Shown here: positions 60,001-64,000 of the stretch, piece by piece | Layout: each line of letters opens with the position of its first letter | How positions within the stretch are numbered: position 1 is the stretch's first letter | Origin: Magicicada septendecula | Lineage: Eukaryota; Arthropoda; Insecta; Hemiptera; Cicadidae | Direction: 5' to 3' | Assembly: GCA_034769895.1 (NCBI GenBank) | Contig: CM068367.1 | Location: forward strand, 704,352,885-704,416,884 | DNA: 64,000 bases | Program-made: the position numbers and the translations under genes | The notes under the pieces: model-generated | Seen by the model: the letters and a program-made list of their open reading frames with translations, nothing else | The model's database searches: none | Told to the model about the DNA's origin: nothing

Positions 60001-61088
60001 ACTGTGTAAAACATTTCTCTACATACTAATTGTCAAGCCATATGATTTAGGCATACCTTGTAATACCGTACATTTTTGTTACAACACTAATTGTTTCTTT
60101 TGTCTCTCCTCTCGCATGATTCATACCTTACACGAACCACACATAACAATATTTCTGTGCATTTTAACTCATTGCTTTTAGAACTTTGTTGTTTTTGACA
60201 GGTCATATTATTGATTCAAGAATTTGCTTTTTGTTTAAACTTTTTTTTTCTGAAAGCACTCTACACTCATGCTCTTTCAGAGGCTGAACTACATATAAAC
60301 GCACGCTGTTCTCTACGTTCCTCTCTTAAGGTGTGACTAGTTATAGTTTCAATATACACATGCACGTCCCATTTGAATTATCAAACCAAAATTTGTAAAC
60401 ACTGCTATTCTGTTGTAAAGCTTTAGGTATGGTCACTGTAGTACTCTTAGTAAAAAGGCCTAGGCACTTAGTATTTTTCATTTTCAGAAAACATATGAAC
60501 GATTACACTGTGTATATATCATAAATAGTTCTATGTTGAAAAATTGTGCGAATTGTGTAGGTACTTTCTTACACACACAAAATGCCGTAGTGTCCTGGCA
60601 TGTAGTGGATGCCTTTCAGTATTATTATCATTTCAGTATCAAGTACATGGTTCTACAAGTACTCTGGTAGTACTGTGTACTACTGGCTGTGCTCTTTTTC
60701 CATAGATGTTAGTATTATCTGTTTAATACCTACATCCAATTCATGGAAAATGAGTAAGTCTTGGAGATTTGACTGAACTCTGGAATTAAGTAATAAAAAT
60801 CAAAACTAAAGCCATATTAAATAGTTGTTTTCCCTACACATGTTAATTGGCATTTATAATTTCTTTTCGATGGGTTTTCAAACACAAATCCTTGATAATA
60901 GATTTTTCACTTGGAAAAGAAAAAAAATCATAAAAGGTAATATATAAATAAGTGCAAACTAATAGACTGTAAATGTTGTATTACTATATTCCTCCTTATT
61001 TTTTCTCTGCACTTTGTGTTTTTTTATCTATTAGTGTGTAGATTTATATATACATTATTTATGTATTATAATGTGTCTGCACTTACAG
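56821..61088 (+). other. Probable first intron of the host gene
   Basis: 4.3 kb of AT-rich sequence between the donor at 56821 and a candidate acceptor at 61088. Contains (TTCT)n at 56996-57041 and (TTTA)n at 59154-59174. Short ORFs (57927-58187, 58223-58480 and others) show no supported function. Confidence 0.4.
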
Positions 61089-61166
61089 GAAAGCCTTGAC
61101 ATCAAAAACAAAACTGTAATTGTGGCTTTGGATTCAGATATTTACAAGTTCTGTGTGGAGTATTAG
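61089..61166 (+). CDS. Candidate second exon of the host gene
   Basis: After GTGTCTGCACTTACAG, the phase-0 frame reads ESLDIKNKTVIVALDSDIYK, then FCVEY and TAG (61164). The phase fits the exon ending at 56820, giving a 63-residue product if joined. The acceptor is only moderate and the peptide is not recognised, so this may be an intermediate exon with a missed donor (GTATTA at 61160) or chance. Confidence 0.28.
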   Translation, partial: ESLDIKNKTVIVALDSDIYKFCVEY

Positions 61167-61855
61167 ACAGTTCCGTAGCTCAAATCAAATTACACATATC
61201 ATCAAATAAAGTACCAATAGAAAAGGAGGTACATTGGAAAAGTAGCATTTACACTAAATCTCCTACCTTCATTTTTGAGGTACATTCAGTTAGTTACAAC
61301 ATTCAAATAGAAAGGGAACTTACAATAATTAAGAACGTTCTATATCATTGGGATCAGAGATTTTAGAAGATACAGGTTGTTTAGTATTGTAAAAATATAT
61401 ATAAAAGAAAGGAGGTGTAAGGGATGTCTGTTTTCTCTACAACGGGGAAAGTACAGGGTGAAAGTAAAAATAGACATGTTAATAACTTCACATTGGCTGA
61501 GGAAATACATAGTAGGGCTAGGAAAGAGATAAGAAAGGTTTACCAGCTAGGAATGAAGGAAATCTGGTTATAACAAACAACAGAAGTGTAATGGCAGAAA
61601 TTGTATCAATCAGATAAGACCAGAATGAGAATGATTAGTAGTTTCATGAAGTCATAGTACCTTTCAATCCATGAAGAAATTGTGAAGAATAACAAATTGC
61701 TTTTACATTTAAAAGAAAATTTTGTAATCAACATGTGTGTCCAGAAATTATGACTGAATAAGTAACATGTAAGTAAACCCAAGAGAGTATAAAAATTGTG
61801 ACTACACAGAGAGACAGAGAAGTGAATATGTTTGATATCTGCAACCGAACTATTT
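61167..61855. other. Non-coding stretch
   Basis: No gene was recognised. Plus-strand sequence from about 61440 may be decayed N-terminal LINE sequence. Confidence 0.4.
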
Positions 61856-61910
61856 TGTGTCCAAGCAGCCATGCGCCCTGAAGGATTAGGCGTATGGCTG
61901 CTTGGACACA
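61856..61910. ncRNA. Near-perfect 55-base hairpin, miRNA-precursor-like
   Basis: Arms 61856-61877 and 61889-61910 (22 bases each, containing CCAAGCAGCCATGCGCC and its complement) with an 11-base loop. The single difference is a G-U pair in RNA read from one strand. Size matches a short miRNA precursor, but near-perfect pairing also fits a young foldback or a snap-back repair event. Confidence 0.35.
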
Positions 61911-61989
61911 CAATAGAATAGGTTGTATCACTTAAGAATTTAGACACTTACTGTGCTGCTTTATACTTTTTTTCATGAGATAGAAAAAA

Positions 61990-63960
61990 TGGGGGAAGAA
62001 TGGAATGGAGAGAAGATGAAAAACCAAATAAATTTAAAGTGGTAGATAGGAGATTGTCATTCATAAGGATAGATAATAAACAAACAGATAAAAATAGTAA
62101 ATGTGTATGTACAATTGAGAATACAGACCTTATTGAAAGACAGGAATTGGTATACCAGACAAGAGATGTCTATGAAGAGTTACCAAGAAGGAATGACATA
62201 CAGACAAGAATATGAGATCTGAATGACTAAATAGGTAAGGAAGACTGTTATAAAAATGTGGTGGGCAGAGATGGATCATTCATGAGCCATGGTCCCACCA
62301 GAAAATCACGAAAGCAAAACAAAATTGTAGAAACACCAACATTTCAAATCATCACTGTAAATTGTAATAGTGGAAGGTCTGAAGCAACATGGCAACATAG
62401 TGTGATGGTCACATGGAAAGACGTAACCAGAGATCTCACTACCCCTTACCTTCTTAGCACTCATGCAGTAGGAGAGGATAATGGTTATCTCTCATAGTGT
62501 TTGGTCACACAAACCATGTGACCAGTGATGCCTTCAAGTAGTTAGTCTCTGAACCCCACTTTACTCAACAAATGTGAATCTGGAGCTACTTTGTAGATTA
62601 AAATATTTTACTACCGTACTGTCACTGCTGTGTTAACTTTTGACTGTTACTTTCTTAGTATATTTTTATGAAATAATGTTCTTGTAATGTATCGACAAGT
62701 ATTGTGATTATAATAATTTTTCGTTTTATACAATTCAATGTATATTCTCATTGAAAATAAATAATAAAATAATAATAAATCGTTTACCTAGAGTGGATAT
62801 GTGCTATATGGTAATTGTGGTGGCAATGCTTAAAGGAATTTCATAATTGAATTATAGTATATACGGAGCAAACCTTTGTTGTAAAATATGTTGATAGTGA
62901 AGGAATTGAGTGTATGAAGACTACAGTCGTCTATGAACTAAGTATTTAAGGATAAAATCAGAATAGGTGTGTGGATGTCCCACAGTCAATGCATTATTTC
63001 CTTTCCTCATCTTCTAATTTGTGGTGAAGTCAAGTAAGGATTAATAGGGTTAATAGAGGCAACTGAGATGAAGAAGGGCATGAGACAAGGAGAAATGCTG
63101 TTGGTGAAGGGTTTTAACATAATGTTATGTAAGTTGTAAAGGCAGTGGATTTAGGGACATATATCTTGCAGAATAACACTCAAATTGTTGCCTGTGTGGA
63201 TAATACAGCAGTATTCAGGAGAGAGGTTGTTCAAAGACTATGCTGCAAATGCTGTTGAGGGTAGCTAAATCAAATAATAAATGATAATTCAGCCAAGGCA
63301 AGGTACATGATGTGGTGAAGACAAGACTTCAAAAATCAAAATAGAAGATTGGGAGTATAAGAAAATTAAAAATTTTGAATGTGTAGGAACAGTGGTGAAT
63401 AAAAAAAAGAGATAAAAAGAGATATACAAGAAAACAGTAGCATGTGTAATAGCAGGGAAAGGAACATTTTGCCAGTATCAGATATTGCGAGGGACAGTAA
63501 TATTTGTAGAGAAACAGAGATGAGAATATGCCAAACAAAAACAGGTATATACAAATATGCATGTAGTAAGTAGTGTATGCTGCAGTTAGTGATGTAAATA
63601 AACTGAGGTGATTCAATACAAAGATAAGGAGAATCACAGCTCTATACCAAATATCCATAGTAATAATAATGGAAAATGTAATATGGTCTCTAAAAAGTAC
63701 AGAGGCTGAGTTGGTTTTGACACTTGTAGAGAAGAGCATCCAAAGTGATAATCAGGAATATAACTACATTGAGGCCATTGAAAAAAGATATAAGACCAAA
63801 AATCATAGTAGGACAATCAGATATAGATAGATGTGAAGTTACAAAATTTAAAAGTTTTGATGAGAGATAGATAACAGCGAAACTAGTTAGTGAAGATGGT
63901 TGGGTGCCACATATTTAGGAAACAGATACATGGAAAGTATAATCAGAAGAACTTCAGAAA
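61990..63960 (+). pseudogene. LINE relic with endonuclease and RT pieces, runs toward window end
   Basis: Endonuclease-like: ERQELVYQTRDVYEELPRRN, stop, IGKEDCYKNVVGRDG (family form: FY..L...YD.IP..D.KI..GD.NAKIGKE..Y...VGK.S). RT-like: GMRQGEMLLVKGFN (G.RQGD.LSP.LFN), then KIEDWEYKKIKNFECVGTVV and NKKKR...KEIYKKTVACVIAGKG (NFKYLGT.VN..N....EI..RIAAGNRC). Many stops. It belongs to the widespread arthropod endonuclease-RT LINE group; the clade was not determined. Confidence 0.6.
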
Positions 63961-64000
63961 AAATGAGGCTTGACCTAATAATAATAATAAAATCCACTTT

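Overview
The window is eukaryotic, AT-rich (about 30% GC by eye) and dominated by transposable elements. The mix (Ty3/gypsy LTR element, Jockey-type LINE, Penelope-like relics with hammerhead-ribozyme cores, a mariner, ZMYM1-like hAT relics, a pogo/Tigger element) points to an arthropod, most likely an insect. No prokaryotic features, tRNA, rRNA or CRISPR were seen.

Layout. 1-3090: end of a minus-strand LTR element with a coiled-coil gag-like ORF, no pol downstream within the window, and three tandem primer-binding-site units. 3091-6784: no recognisable gene. 6785-7176: a dead Penelope-like RT, cut by a complete, very young gypsy element at 7177-17450 (2.1-kb LTRs, 5-bp target duplication, gag, protease, RT-RNaseH-integrase). 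17456-29030: mostly non-coding, with candidate host exons (17664-17893 minus, 21146-21218 plus), hammerhead-like repeats, a LINE relic, a tandem duplication, a perfect palindrome and a MITE-like insert. 29032-39125: a dead mariner, a complete-ended but decayed hAT element (30598-33473) and a GC-rich, decayed Jockey LINE. 39296-50645: a very large imperfect inverted repeat, each arm carrying an outward-facing relic resembling a FLYWCH zinc finger; the left arm is invaded by a hammerhead-like palindrome and a block holding a nearly intact Tigger element and a 165-bp tandem array. 50806-53110: a second ZMYM1-like hAT relic. 56200-56820: the best host-gene signal, a promoter-like region with three CACGTG E-boxes, a TATA box and a first coding exon with a clean donor; a phase-compatible candidate second exon lies at 61089. 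61856-61910: a near-perfect miRNA-sized hairpin. 61990-63960: a LINE relic running to the window end.

The genes do not form one pathway. The window is a record of nested insertions in a long intronic or intergenic landscape. The most unusual items are the several independent hammerhead-like ribozyme cores, the long inverted repeat with mirrored FLYWCH-like relics, the triplicated tRNA-Lys primer-binding unit, and the young gypsy element whose reading frames are interrupted despite nearly identical LTRs.
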